From Treponema sp. (lineage in GTDB: Bacteria; Spirochaetota; Spirochaetia; Treponematales; Treponemataceae): DNA of 34,995 nucleotides. The notes beneath the pieces were generated by a model. The model did no database searches. It saw nothing but the letters and a program-made list of their open reading frames with translations, and was not told the origin of the DNA. Shown here piece after piece: positions 15,417 through 22,409 of this stretch; the stretch's first letter is position 1, and each line of letters starts with the position of its first letter. The translations under genes were made by a program, and so were the position numbers. Location of the stretch: NCBI GenBank assembly GCA_024695625.1, contig JAILHV010000055.1, positions 1 through 34,995 of the forward strand, read 5' to 3'.

Positions 15417-17480
15417 TTAGTTGATTTCTGCTACGGGCTGACCGTTTGCAACCTGGCTGCCAACAGTAGAAAGGAAGTGAACCTTACCGTCTGCGCCAGC
15501 CTTGATTTCAAGCTCCATCTTCATGGACTCAATGATGATGATGTTGTCCGTTGCCTTTACTGTAGCGCCTTCTGAAACGCATGTGCGGAGGAGTACGCCT
15601 GCAACAGGGGCATTTACCTTTTTGCCGTTTCCAGATGCGGGTGCAGGAGCAGCAGGAGCCGGTGAAGCAGCAGGAGCCGGTGAAGCAGCAGGTGCAGGAG
15701 CTGCCTTTACCACGCCGCCGATTGTAGCAAGAACCTGTCCGTTTGTAATCTGGGTTCCAGTTGGAACTGTATAGGTGATTGTTCCGTCTTCTGTAGCCTT
15801 TACTTCAAGTTCCATCTTCATGGACTCAACGATGATTACAGTCTGTCCCTTAGAAACCTTTGTGCCGTTTGCAAAGCACTGCTTAAGCAAAGTACCCGCA
15901 ACAGGAGCCTTAACGTCAACACCGCCAACTGCCACTGGAGCCGCAGCCGCAGGAGCTGAACCTGCCGCACCAAATGCAACCGTATAAGGTGTTCCGTTTA
16001 CAGAAATATTTCCCTTTCCGTCTGAAGTAACAGAATAAGAAGTGCTGTTTACTGTGATTGTGTAAGAGCCGCCCTTTGAAGAAGATTCAGAAGCAGGAGC
16101 TGCAACCTTGCCGAATGTTTCCTTTGCGTCTACAGGGCCGTTTGCGCGGTTCTTAAAGAAGCCAGGAGCAACCTTTGGGAACATTGCATAAGTAAGAACG
16201 TCTTCCTCAGAACCGTTTCCGCCGTTTGCCTTTGCCTCTGCAACCATCTTGTCCCATTCAGGCTCAATCTTGTCTGCAGGACGGCATGTAAGAACTTCAT
16301 CCATCTTGTTCTGCTCAAGAGCCTTCTTAACAAGGTCCTTGTTTGGTTCAGCAGGAAGCTTTCCGTACTTTCCAACAAGAAGGTCGCGGAATTCCTGGGT
16401 CATGTTGTTGTAGCGGCCAAAGAGTACGTTGAATACAGCCTGTGTTCCAACAATCTGGCTTGTAGGTGTTACAAGAGGAACATAGCCTACGTCCTTGTGA
16501 ACAAGTGAAAGTTCCTTAAGAACGTCGTCCATTTTGTCTGCCTTACCCTGCTGCTTAAGCTGGCTTTCCAAGTTGGAGAGCATACCGCCCGGAACCTGGG
16601 ATGTAAGGATGCGTGTATCTGCACCAAGGAATTTGGACTCAAGAGAAGCGTAGTGTGTGCGCACTTCGCGGAAGTAAGCGGCAATTTCAAGAAGAGCCTT
16701 TGTGTCAAGGCCAGTGTCGTATTCAGTGCCCTTGAGCATTTCTACAACAGTTTCTGTAGGGCTGTGGCTTGTACCCATACCCATGGAAGAAATTGCGGTG
16801 TCAAGAACGTCTGCACCTGCTTCTGCTGCCTTAAGCTCTGTGGCAACAGAAAGGCCTGTCGTTGAGTGTGTGTGGATTTCTACAGGAAGGTCGCAAGCCT
16901 TCTTTACAGCCTTTACAAGGTCGTAAGCAACATAAGGCTTAAGCAAACCGGACATATCCTTAATACAGATTGAATCTGCGCCAAATTCTGCATAAGTCTT
17001 TGCAAGCTCTGCATATTTTTCTATTGTATGGTAAGGAGTTACGGCATAAGAAATTGCCATCTGAACATGCTTACCGGTCTTTTTAGCGGCCTTTGTAGCG
17101 CGTTCAAGGTTGCGTGGGTCGTTGCAGGCATCAAAAATGCGGAAAACGTCAATGCCGTTCTTTGCACAGGCTTCAACAAACTTGTCTACAACATCGTCTG
17201 CATAGTGGCGGTATCCCAAAAGGTTCTGTCCGCGCAAGAGCATCATAATCTTATTATTAGGCAAAGCGGCGTGGAGCTTGCGCAAGCGTTCCCACGGATC
17301 TTCGTTCAAAAAGCGGATACAGCTGTCGTATGTAGCTCCGCCCCAGCCTTCAACTGCCCAGTAACCAATCTTGTCAATCATGGGGCATGCGGGGAGCATA
17401 TCTGCCGTAGTCATGCGTGTAGCGTGCAGTGACTGATGGGCATCGCGTAAAACCAATTCGGAAATTCCAACCTTAGACAT
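15417..17480 (-). CDS. oadA: Oxaloacetate decarboxylase alpha subunit with two biotinyl domains
   Basis: OadA transfers the carboxyl group of oxaloacetate to biotin, forming pyruvate. The 687-residue protein begins with the carboxyltransferase barrel (LRDAHQSLHATRM at residues 11-23; metal-binding HTHSTTG near 205), then the conserved PYC_OADA domain to about residue 470. Two complete biotinyl domains follow, each with ESMKMELE; the biotin-accepting lysines are residues 555 and 654. An Ala/Pro linker separates them, and its DNA holds an 18-bp tandem repeat. One biotinyl domain is normal for this subunit. GAGAGG lies 5 nt before the ATG. Its place between oadG and oadB points to the Na+ pump rather than to pyruvate carboxylase. 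Confidence 0.96.
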   Translation of the reverse strand: MSKVGISELVLRDAHQSLHATRMTTADMLPACPMIDKIGYWAVEGWGGATYDSCIRFLNEDPWERLRKLHAALPNNKIMMLLRGQNLLGYRHYADDVVDKFVEACAKNGIDVFRIFDACNDPRNLERATKAAKKTGKHVQMAISYAVTPYHTIEKYAELAKTYAEFGADSICIKDMSGLLKPYVAYDLVKAVKKACDLPVEIHTHSTTGLSVATELKAAEAGADVLDTAISSMGMGTSHSPTETVVEMLKGTEYDTGLDTKALLEIAAYFREVRTHYASLESKFLGADTRILTSQVPGGMLSNLESQLKQQGKADKMDDVLKELSLVHKDVGYVPLVTPTSQIVGTQAVFNVLFGRYNNMTQEFRDLLVGKYGKLPAEPNKDLVKKALEQNKMDEVLTCRPADKIEPEWDKMVAEAKANGGNGSEEDVLTYAMFPKVAPGFFKNRANGPVDAKETFGKVAAPASESSSKGGSYTITVNSTSYSVTSDGKGNISVNGTPYTVAFGAAGSAPAAAAPVAVGGVDVKAPVAGTLLKQCFANGTKVSKGQTVIIVESMKMELEVKATEDGTITYTVPTGTQITNGQVLATIGGVVKAAPAPAASPAPAASPAPAAPAPASGNGKKVNAPVAGVLLRTCVSEGATVKATDNIIIIESMKMELEIKAGADGKVHFLSTVGSQVANGQPVAEIN
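15652..15687. repeat. 18-bp tandem repeat in the OadA linker
   Basis: Two exact copies of an 18-bp unit starting GCAGGAGCCGGTGAAGCA, with a partial third copy after 15687. They encode the Ala/Pro/Ser linker between the two biotinyl domains, and the repeat number may vary between strains. Confidence 0.85.
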
Positions 17481-17557
17481 AAAAACCTCTCTATAATTTA
17501 CGGAAATCTTCCATATATAATATTTTCTTGTTAAGCGAGTAAAAAAGCGGCTAAATT

Positions 17558-17818
17558 TTAGGCTTCTTTCTCATGGATGGCAGCGGCAATTGCTGCAACA
17601 AGGGCACCATTGTCTGCCTGGGAAGCTGCGGGGGCAATGCCAGAGGCGGCAGAAGCGGCAGAAGCAGCAGGCGGTTCAGCCTTGTCCAAACCAAAAAGAT
17701 GAATCACGCCGTGAAGCAGATTCATTGCTCCGATCATTATAATCAGAAACGCAAAAACCACACACATTCCGAGCAAAGTCAAAATTCCGCTCTGCTCTAG
17801 CATCTGGGCGATAGTCAT
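17558..17818 (-). CDS. oadG: Oxaloacetate decarboxylase gamma subunit
   Basis: OadG is the small membrane anchor that holds the alpha and beta subunits together. This 86-residue protein has one membrane helix (about residues 12-40, ILTLLGMCVVFAFLIIMIG), an Ala/Ser/Pro linker, and the helix ALVAAIAAAIHEKE near its end, which is typical of gamma subunits. It is first in the operon, 77 nt ahead of oadA. GGAGG lies 4 nt before the ATG. The sequence is too short and biased for a motif-based call alone; size, topology and position decide it. Confidence 0.85.
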   Translation of the reverse strand: MTIAQMLEQSGILTLLGMCVVFAFLIIMIGAMNLLHGVIHLFGLDKAEPPAASAASAASGIAPAASQADNGALVAAIAAAIHEKEA

Positions 17819-17859
17819 AAGTCCTCCAAAAGAAAAAACGAAAAATTCGGTTGCATACC

Positions 17860-17888
17860 ACTATAAAGAATTTTTTGGAATTATACAA
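17860..17888 (-). promoter_or_regulatory. Promoter candidate of the oad operon
   Basis: On the minus strand TTGTAT (17883-17888), a 17-nt spacer and TATAGT (17860-17865) fit a sigma-70 promoter. It gives a leader of about 35 nt with GGAGG before the oadG ATG. A second TATAAT partly overlaps the -35 box and could be used instead. Confidence 0.5.
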
Positions 17889-17932
17889 TAGATGTTCCTT
17901 AATTTGGAGCCACTTTTATGGTTAAACTGTGC

Positions 17933-18160
17933 CCGGTCCTCCGTGACCGGTCAAACTCCGCGGCATTTTATCCTGTAAAACAAGCAGCGCCATGGAGGGC
18001 GCGTCATTTGTTAACATAAGAAAACGGCAAGTTTTCGCCAGAAAACTTGCGGGATAAAATGCCACGGAGGGTATTTTATCCCGCTTTCCAGGGTTCCGCT
18101 TTCGCTCCAGCCTCCTCACTTCGTTGCGGTGGCCGGCTACGCCGCCCTTCCAATCGGGGC
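17933..18160. repeat. GC-rich extragenic repeat with nested inverted repeats
   Basis: This part of the 476-bp gene-free stretch 17819-18295 holds several hairpins: CCGGTC/GACCGG at 17933-17950; a near-perfect 18-bp pair (17956-17973 with 18052-18069, one mismatch) containing GGCATTTTATCC; and, inside it, a perfect 10-bp hairpin GCAAGTTTTC/GAAAACTTGC (18027-18050). A third copy of ATTTTATCC follows at about 18074. The GC-rich tail 18080-18160 shares wording with the tracts at 13705-13880 and 26485-26605. No transposase is present. Confidence 0.6.
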
Positions 18161-18163
18161 TAG

Positions 18164-18304
18164 GCTCTATTTGTATTCGCTGGCTACAAAAAAGGCGTAC
18201 TTTCCTATCTTGCAGACAACGCCGAAATCCTTCACACGCAGGGAAAAAACTATATTCTGGACAGCATAGACGATTATATAAAAAATCATCCTTTATCAAT
18301 ATAA
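18164..18304 (+). pseudogene. Orphan 3' coding fragment
   Basis: A rightward frame without a start opens directly after the GC-rich repeat and reads VFAGYKKGVLSYLADNAEIL, then about 22 residues to DDYIKNHPLSI and a TAA at 18302-18304. Composition and the helical pattern look like a genuine protein C-terminus. The upstream part is absent and the frame breaks at a TAG at 18161, where the repeat begins. I do not recognise the family. It overlaps the end of the convergent gene at 18296 by nine bases. Confidence 0.4.
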
Positions 18305-18724
18305 TTTTCGCACCACAGACTTTGTCCTAAGAATTTTTACAGATTCAACGCAAAGCAAAAAATCTGTGTGATGATGCCCGGTTTGCGCTTGCATGATTGT
18401 TCCTGTAACCCGATAGCGCACACCAGTTTTTAGCGATATGTCCCGATTCATAAGAATAAGCTGCATGGCAGAATTCAGCACCGCTTCCTCTGCCTCTTCG
18501 CCACCCCATTCAACGACTTTCCCATCGCACTTTTGTCCCCAATCAGGAATAAGGACAAAAAACTTTTCAATATCATCTTCTTCAGGATTCTCTCCATAAC
18601 CAGGCGCACCATAAGTAACCATTTCACCAACAAGTCCGGTAACAGTTACTTTCTTGCCGCTATTTTGTGCCCACAATGCAGAAAACGCAAAAACCAAAAA
18701 AAGCAGGCATAATGATTTCTTCAT
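18296..18724 (-). CDS. Exported DUF4431-like protein
   Basis: A 142-residue protein that starts with a clear signal peptide (MKKSLCLLFLVFAFSALWAQ, cleavage near residue 20), so it is exported. The mature part is strand-rich and OB-like: it opens with KKVTVTGLVGEMVTYGAPGYGE and ends with TGTIMQAQTGHHHTDFLL. The GxPxYxE and TGHHHT motifs match what I recall of DUF4431, a domain of unknown function in exported proteins. AAGGAGA lies 8 nt before the chosen ATG; an upstream ATG at 18748 would lie over the -10 box. It appears monocistronic. Confidence 0.65.
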   Translation of the reverse strand: MKKSLCLLFLVFAFSALWAQNSGKKVTVTGLVGEMVTYGAPGYGENPEEDDIEKFFVLIPDWGQKCDGKVVEWGGEEAEEAVLNSAMQLILMNRDISLKTGVRYRVTGTIMQAQTGHHHTDFLLCVESVKILRTKSVVRKLY

Positions 18725-18746
18725 ATTTCGATTCTCCTTGCAAATC

Positions 18747-18776
18747 ATTATATTACGAAAAATACATCTTATGCAA
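18747..18776 (-). promoter_or_regulatory. Promoter of the DUF4431-like gene
   Basis: On the minus strand TTGCAT (18771-18776), an 18-nt spacer and TATAAT (18747-18752). The predicted leader is about 16 nt and carries AAGGAGA, so translation here is Shine-Dalgarno-led, in contrast to the neighbouring ATPase and nnr genes. Confidence 0.55.
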
Positions 18777-18804
18777 AAACGCCCTCATATCAAGAGAGTT
18801 TTTG

Positions 18805-20106
18805 CTATAATTCCCCTATGCAGAACACCGCATACAGAGGGATGGATTTGATTCCGTTTTCGAAGCCGAAATTTTTTGCGGAAATGCGGATGCAATATGG
18901 GGTTTTATATGTTGAGGCGTAAACTGCAAGACTCTTTGACTGTGTGTGCACGGAGGATTTTACTTCTATGGGAATTATGTCCTGTCCTATTCTGGAAACA
19001 AAATCAACTTCCGCCTGATTTCCGCTGGTCCAGTAAAAAAGATTCAAACCGTTAGTAATCAATTGCGTGCAGACATAGTTTTCAGTGAGGCCACCTTTGA
19101 AATCATTCATCAAAGGATTGTCATACAAAATATCTTCAATAAGTAAATCCTGTACCCGGCAGCAAAGTCCTGTGTCGCTCATGTAGAATTTAAAGTCTGA
19201 GTCCGAGCTGTTTGCCTGCAAGGGAAGTTTTACCTGCTCCAGTTTGAAAACTCTTTTTGCGATTCCTGCAAGACACACCCATTCTATTGCATCTTCAAAT
19301 TCCGCCGCCCTTCCGCCTGATTTTATATATTTGTATTGGAATTTCCGGTTGACTTTTGAAAGCTGCGTGCTAATATTTCTGTAAACAAGCCGAGTCTTTG
19401 AAATTTCACTTTTCTTGTTGTATTTTCCCATGTCGTTTAGATATGCTTCCAGAATGTCCGACTGGAGAATTGAGGCAAGCTGAGCATTTTTATTTTTTAC
19501 AAAATCTGACACGACAGCCGGCATTCCTCCGATAAAAAGGTATTCTTTGTAAAGGGCCAGTGCCTTTTCGTGCATGGCCTCTTCGAGCGGAGAATCTTTT
19601 TCGTAACAGGCTTTGATTTTTTCAACCAGAAAATCTTCTTCTTTTGCCCAAAGGTATTCCTCAAAATCCATCGGGAACATATCAAGGATTTGAACCTTGC
19701 CAACCGGAAAACTGCTTTCACCCCTGTTTACGGAAACTCCAAGCAGAGAGCCCATAGCAATTACGTGATAGTCATTCGCTTCCTCACAAAAATATTTGAG
19801 CGAGGTAAGTGCTTGCGGACAGGCTTGAATCTCATCGAAAATAAGCAGGGTTTCTTTTGGCATTACGGCCTGACGTTTTAGCGCGGAAAGATTTGCGATG
19901 ATATCTTTTGGAGAAAGATTGTTGAACAAGGAAGCAAGTGATTTTTCTTTTTCAAAATTACAGTAGACTGAGTTTTTGTAGGAAATCCCGGCGAAATGAG
20001 AGACGATGTAAGTCTTGCCTATCTGCCTGGCTCCCTGCAAAACAAGGGGCTTTCGTTCTGAGGAATCCTTCCATTTTAAAAGTTGATCCGTAATTTTTCG
20101 CTTCAC
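18805..20106 (-). CDS. AAA ATPase with DUF4143 domain
   Basis: A 433-residue ATPase of the AAA_14/DUF4143 group. It has the P-loop GARQIGKT near residue 25, the Walker B LLIFDEIQACPQ near residue 90, and a sensor-like AMGSLLGV. The C-terminal half has GGMPAVVSDFV, KFYMSDTGL, and the nuclease-like pattern NQAEVDFV then IPIEVKSS, which resembles a PD-(D/E)xK fold. Such proteins are abundant, often horizontally mobile, and of unsettled function; roles in toxin-antitoxin or DNA processing have been suggested. The start is a GTG with no ribosome binding site, 6 nt downstream of a good -10 box, so the mRNA is probably leaderless. It is flanked by remnants of other genes, which fits an accessory location. 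Confidence 0.88.
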   Translation of the reverse strand: MKRKITDQLLKWKDSSERKPLVLQGARQIGKTYIVSHFAGISYKNSVYCNFEKEKSLASLFNNLSPKDIIANLSALKRQAVMPKETLLIFDEIQACPQALTSLKYFCEEANDYHVIAMGSLLGVSVNRGESSFPVGKVQILDMFPMDFEEYLWAKEEDFLVEKIKACYEKDSPLEEAMHEKALALYKEYLFIGGMPAVVSDFVKNKNAQLASILQSDILEAYLNDMGKYNKKSEISKTRLVYRNISTQLSKVNRKFQYKYIKSGGRAAEFEDAIEWVCLAGIAKRVFKLEQVKLPLQANSSDSDFKFYMSDTGLCCRVQDLLIEDILYDNPLMNDFKGGLTENYVCTQLITNGLNLFYWTSGNQAEVDFVSRIGQDIIPIEVKSSVHTQSKSLAVYASTYKTPYCIRISAKNFGFENGIKSIPLYAVFCIGEL

Positions 20107-20112
20107 AAGTAT

Positions 20113-20140
20113 ATTATATATGGTTTTATGTAAATTTCAA
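20113..20140 (-). promoter_or_regulatory. Promoter of the ATPase gene, giving a leaderless mRNA
   Basis: On the minus strand TTGAAA (20135-20140), a 16-nt spacer and TATAAT (20113-20118). Only 6 nt separate the -10 box from the GTG at 20106, so transcription should start on or next to the start codon. Confidence 0.65.
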
Positions 20141-20340
20141 GCAATATATTACACTTTTTAATAGATATTTTTTATCATTTTTTACATTTTTTTTGGATAT
20201 CGCAATAATGTATCTTGATTTTTTTAGTAGAGTCAGATATGGGACATGTAATAATTACTTCACCCCCGGAAGGCACTGTTCCCGGAGGCATATTCGCAAC
20301 AAAGTTTCCAGAGTCCGCGAAGCAATCCGATTGTTTGCCC

Positions 20341-20553
20341 CTATTTTCTAACGGGATCCACGTAAAGTATTCCCCTCAGAACGGAGTCGATGGCGTTTTT
20401 AAGTTCCCGTCCGTCGCTCAGTTTTGCAACATACCCCATTGCGCCCGCTTCTATTGTGGCGTTCAAAAAACTGGGGAAGGTGTTTTCGCTATAGACTATG
20501 ATTTTTATTTCGGGAAACGAGTCTTTTTCCCCGCTGTTTTTCGCTTCTTCCAT
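20341..20553 (-). pseudogene. Truncated NarL-type response regulator (receiver fragment)
   Basis: The 70 residues from MEEAKNSGEKDSF onward match only the second half of a receiver domain: PEIKIIVYSENTF, the conserved AGAMGYVAK with the structural Lys, and the last helix ELKNAIDSVLRGILYVDP. The acidic pocket and phospho-acceptor Asp are missing upstream, and the C-terminal HTH is missing downstream; a TAG follows at 20341-20343. The open frame extends upstream to 20655, but that part does not look like a receiver. The stretch 20141-20340 shows no other gene. Confidence 0.6.
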
Positions 20554-20725
20554 GTAATCAAAAAAGAACGTGCGCTTCAGCCTTGGACGGCTTCTACATG
20601 ATTTTAACTCAACATAAGTATAGCATAGGAGAGGGGGTAGCAAGATTATATACATTCCCTACCTGCATATAAAACCTCCATTAAGAAAATTATAGTTCTA
20701 TTATAAATCCATGCAGAAACAATTC

Positions 20726-20767
20726 CAGTGAGTTTTACCCACTGAATTTCAGTGAGTTTTCTCACTG
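20726..20767. promoter_or_regulatory. Tandem palindromes upstream of nnr
   Basis: Two dyads 24 bp apart share the half-site CAGTGAG: 20726-20744 (CAGTGAG, TTTTA, CCCACTG) and 20750-20767 (CAGTGAG, TTTT, CTCACTG, the second perfect). They end about 30 bp before the -35 box of the nnr promoter, a common activator position. Two turns of spacing suggests two dimers on one DNA face. Confidence 0.55.
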
Positions 20768-20798
20768 ATTTTTACGGTCAGTGTAAGCCAACATGAAA

Positions 20799-20827
20799 TT
20801 GAAAGAGTTGCACATTTTTTTTATAAT
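20799..20827 (+). promoter_or_regulatory. Promoter of nnr, giving a leaderless mRNA
   Basis: TTGAAA (20799-20804), a 17-nt spacer and a perfect TATAAT (20822-20827). The ATG at 20835 lies 7 nt downstream, at the expected transcript start, and has no ribosome binding site. Confidence 0.7.
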
Positions 20828-20834
20828 GAATTTC

Positions 20835-22322
20835 ATGCAAAAGATTTTTTTTGATTCAAGGATACTGGACAAGGCGGCAAGGGATGCTTTTGGCCTTACG
20901 GAAGACATAATGATGGAAAACGCGGCCATGGCTTTGGAAAAGGAGCTAAAAAAAGATGAGGCCATTCTTATAGCAACTGGTTCTGGAAACAACGGAGGGG
21001 ACGGCTGGGCTCTTGCAAGAAGGATTTGTTCGGCAGGTAAAAAGCTTACGGTTCTTGAAGCCTTGGAGGCAAAAAGTCCGGCTTGTCTTTTGCAAAAGGA
21101 GCGGGCGGTCAAATGCGGGGTGAATGTTGTTAATGCAAGGGATGCGGAAAATTTCCTGAATGAAAACGGCAAGGACTTTGACTGCGTGGTAGACTGCGTG
21201 TTTGGAAGCGGCTTCCACGGTGAGTTTACGGATGAAATAAAATGCCTGATGCAAAAGCTTAATGCCCTTGAATGCAAGAAGATTGCCTGCGACATTCCTT
21301 CTGGCCTTGACTCTTACGGAAATGCGGCGGAAGATTTTTTTGCGGCTGATCTTACCGTAACGATGGGGGCTTTAAAGCTTGGACTTTTTAGCAGTACTGC
21401 AAAGGATGCATGCGGAAAAATTTTAGTGGCAGACCTTGGCATTGACCGGGAATTGTTTGAAGGCGGAGCAGAAGAGTGTGCCATGCTTCTTGAAGAAAGC
21501 GACCTTAGCCTTCCCCACAGAAAAAAGCAAAACGTAAACAAGGGGACTTTTGGGCATACGGCTATTGTTGCAGGCGAAAAAACAGGGGCAGCCCTTATTG
21601 CGGCAAATGCGGCACTGCGCTTTGGTTCAGGGCTTGTTACGCTTGTGGCAAAGGATGTTGCAAAGGATGCGGCAAAAAATGCGGACAAAAAAAACATTCC
21701 ATGCGAGCTTATGGCAGGCGATGAATTTCCCGCAAACACAAGTGCCGTTGGGCTTGGAATGGGGCTTGGCAGGAAGGATGAAGACAGTGAGGCTTACCTT
21801 GACTTTCTTGAAAAAAATGAGGATATTCCCTGCCTGCTTGATGCGGACATTTTTTATTCGCCAAGGATAAAGGACTTTCTAAAAAAAAGGACTGCTTGCG
21901 GAAAAAATGCCAGCCTAGTTCTTACCCCACACCCCAAGGAATTTTCGGTGCTGCTTGAAAACTGCGGTCTTGGAAAATATTCAACTGGGGAAGTTTGTAC
22001 AAATGCCTTTGAGCTTGCAAAAAAATTCTGCGCTTGCTTTCCCGGGGCAGTTCTTTTGCTAAAAGGAGCTGTGGTTCTTATTGCGCTTACGGAAAACGGA
22101 AGGGTATGCGTGTACGCCAATCCACACGGAAGCAATGCCCTTGCAAAGGGTGGAAGCGGAGACGTTCTTTCTGGACTTGTGGCTTCGCTTTTGGCACAGG
22201 GCTGGAGCGCAAAAGAAAGCGCGGTAAACGCATCTCTTGCCCACGCCCTGGCATCGCGCCTTGCACCATGCGACTATGCTCTTACACCGCTTGAGCTTAT
22301 ACAGCATGTCTGTGAACTATAA
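20835..22322 (+). CDS. nnr: Bifunctional NAD(P)H-hydrate epimerase and ADP/ATP-dependent dehydratase
   Basis: This enzyme repairs hydrated NAD(P)H: the N-terminal half interconverts the epimers and the C-terminal half dehydrates the S form using ADP or ATP. The 495-residue protein has the epimerase motif GSGNNGGDGWALAR (about residues 48-61), VVDCVFGSGFHGEF and CDIPSGLDS. The kinase-like half starts near residue 225 with NKGTFGHTAIVAG, and has TPHPKEFSVLL and the catalytic KGGSGDVLSGLVASLL. Frames to ATGs at 20793 and 20826 are also open, but they overlap the promoter and lack ribosome binding sites. The ATG at 20835 begins MQKIFFDSRILD, as expected for the family. It converges with topA; a short hairpin at 22350-22370 lies between. 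Confidence 0.93.
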   Translation: MQKIFFDSRILDKAARDAFGLTEDIMMENAAMALEKELKKDEAILIATGSGNNGGDGWALARRICSAGKKLTVLEALEAKSPACLLQKERAVKCGVNVVNARDAENFLNENGKDFDCVVDCVFGSGFHGEFTDEIKCLMQKLNALECKKIACDIPSGLDSYGNAAEDFFAADLTVTMGALKLGLFSSTAKDACGKILVADLGIDRELFEGGAEECAMLLEESDLSLPHRKKQNVNKGTFGHTAIVAGEKTGAALIAANAALRFGSGLVTLVAKDVAKDAAKNADKKNIPCELMAGDEFPANTSAVGLGMGLGRKDEDSEAYLDFLEKNEDIPCLLDADIFYSPRIKDFLKKRTACGKNASLVLTPHPKEFSVLLENCGLGKYSTGEVCTNAFELAKKFCACFPGAVLLLKGAVVLIALTENGRVCVYANPHGSNALAKGGSGDVLSGLVASLLAQGWSAKESAVNASLAHALASRLAPCDYALTPLELIQHVCEL

Positions 22323-22349
22323 GAGTCATCAAACAGCTAACATTCATAG

Positions 22350-22370
22350 ATGCTGAAACAAGTTCAGCAT
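22350..22370. repeat. Hairpin between convergent nnr and topA
   Basis: ATGCTGAA (22350-22357), loop ACAAG, TTCAGCAT (22363-22370): a perfect 8-bp stem, without a T tract. Degenerate copies of TGACGGTT/TGACTGTT follow to 22415. It resembles dispersed REP-like sequences in other genomes more than a terminator. Confidence 0.55.
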
Positions 22371-22409
22371 GACGGTTCTACTTGACGGTTCATGCATGAC
22401 TGTTCAGCA

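Noticed and set aside
18806..18820. Rightward TGCTATAAT with an ATG 6 nt downstream, like the leaderless starts
   Set aside because: The frame is short (about 34 codons) and antisense to the ATPase C-terminus; no -35 box is present.
20215..20601. A 128-codon rightward frame opposite the response-regulator remnant
   Set aside because: The opposite strand has clear receiver-domain similarity; this frame has none and lacks a ribosome binding site.
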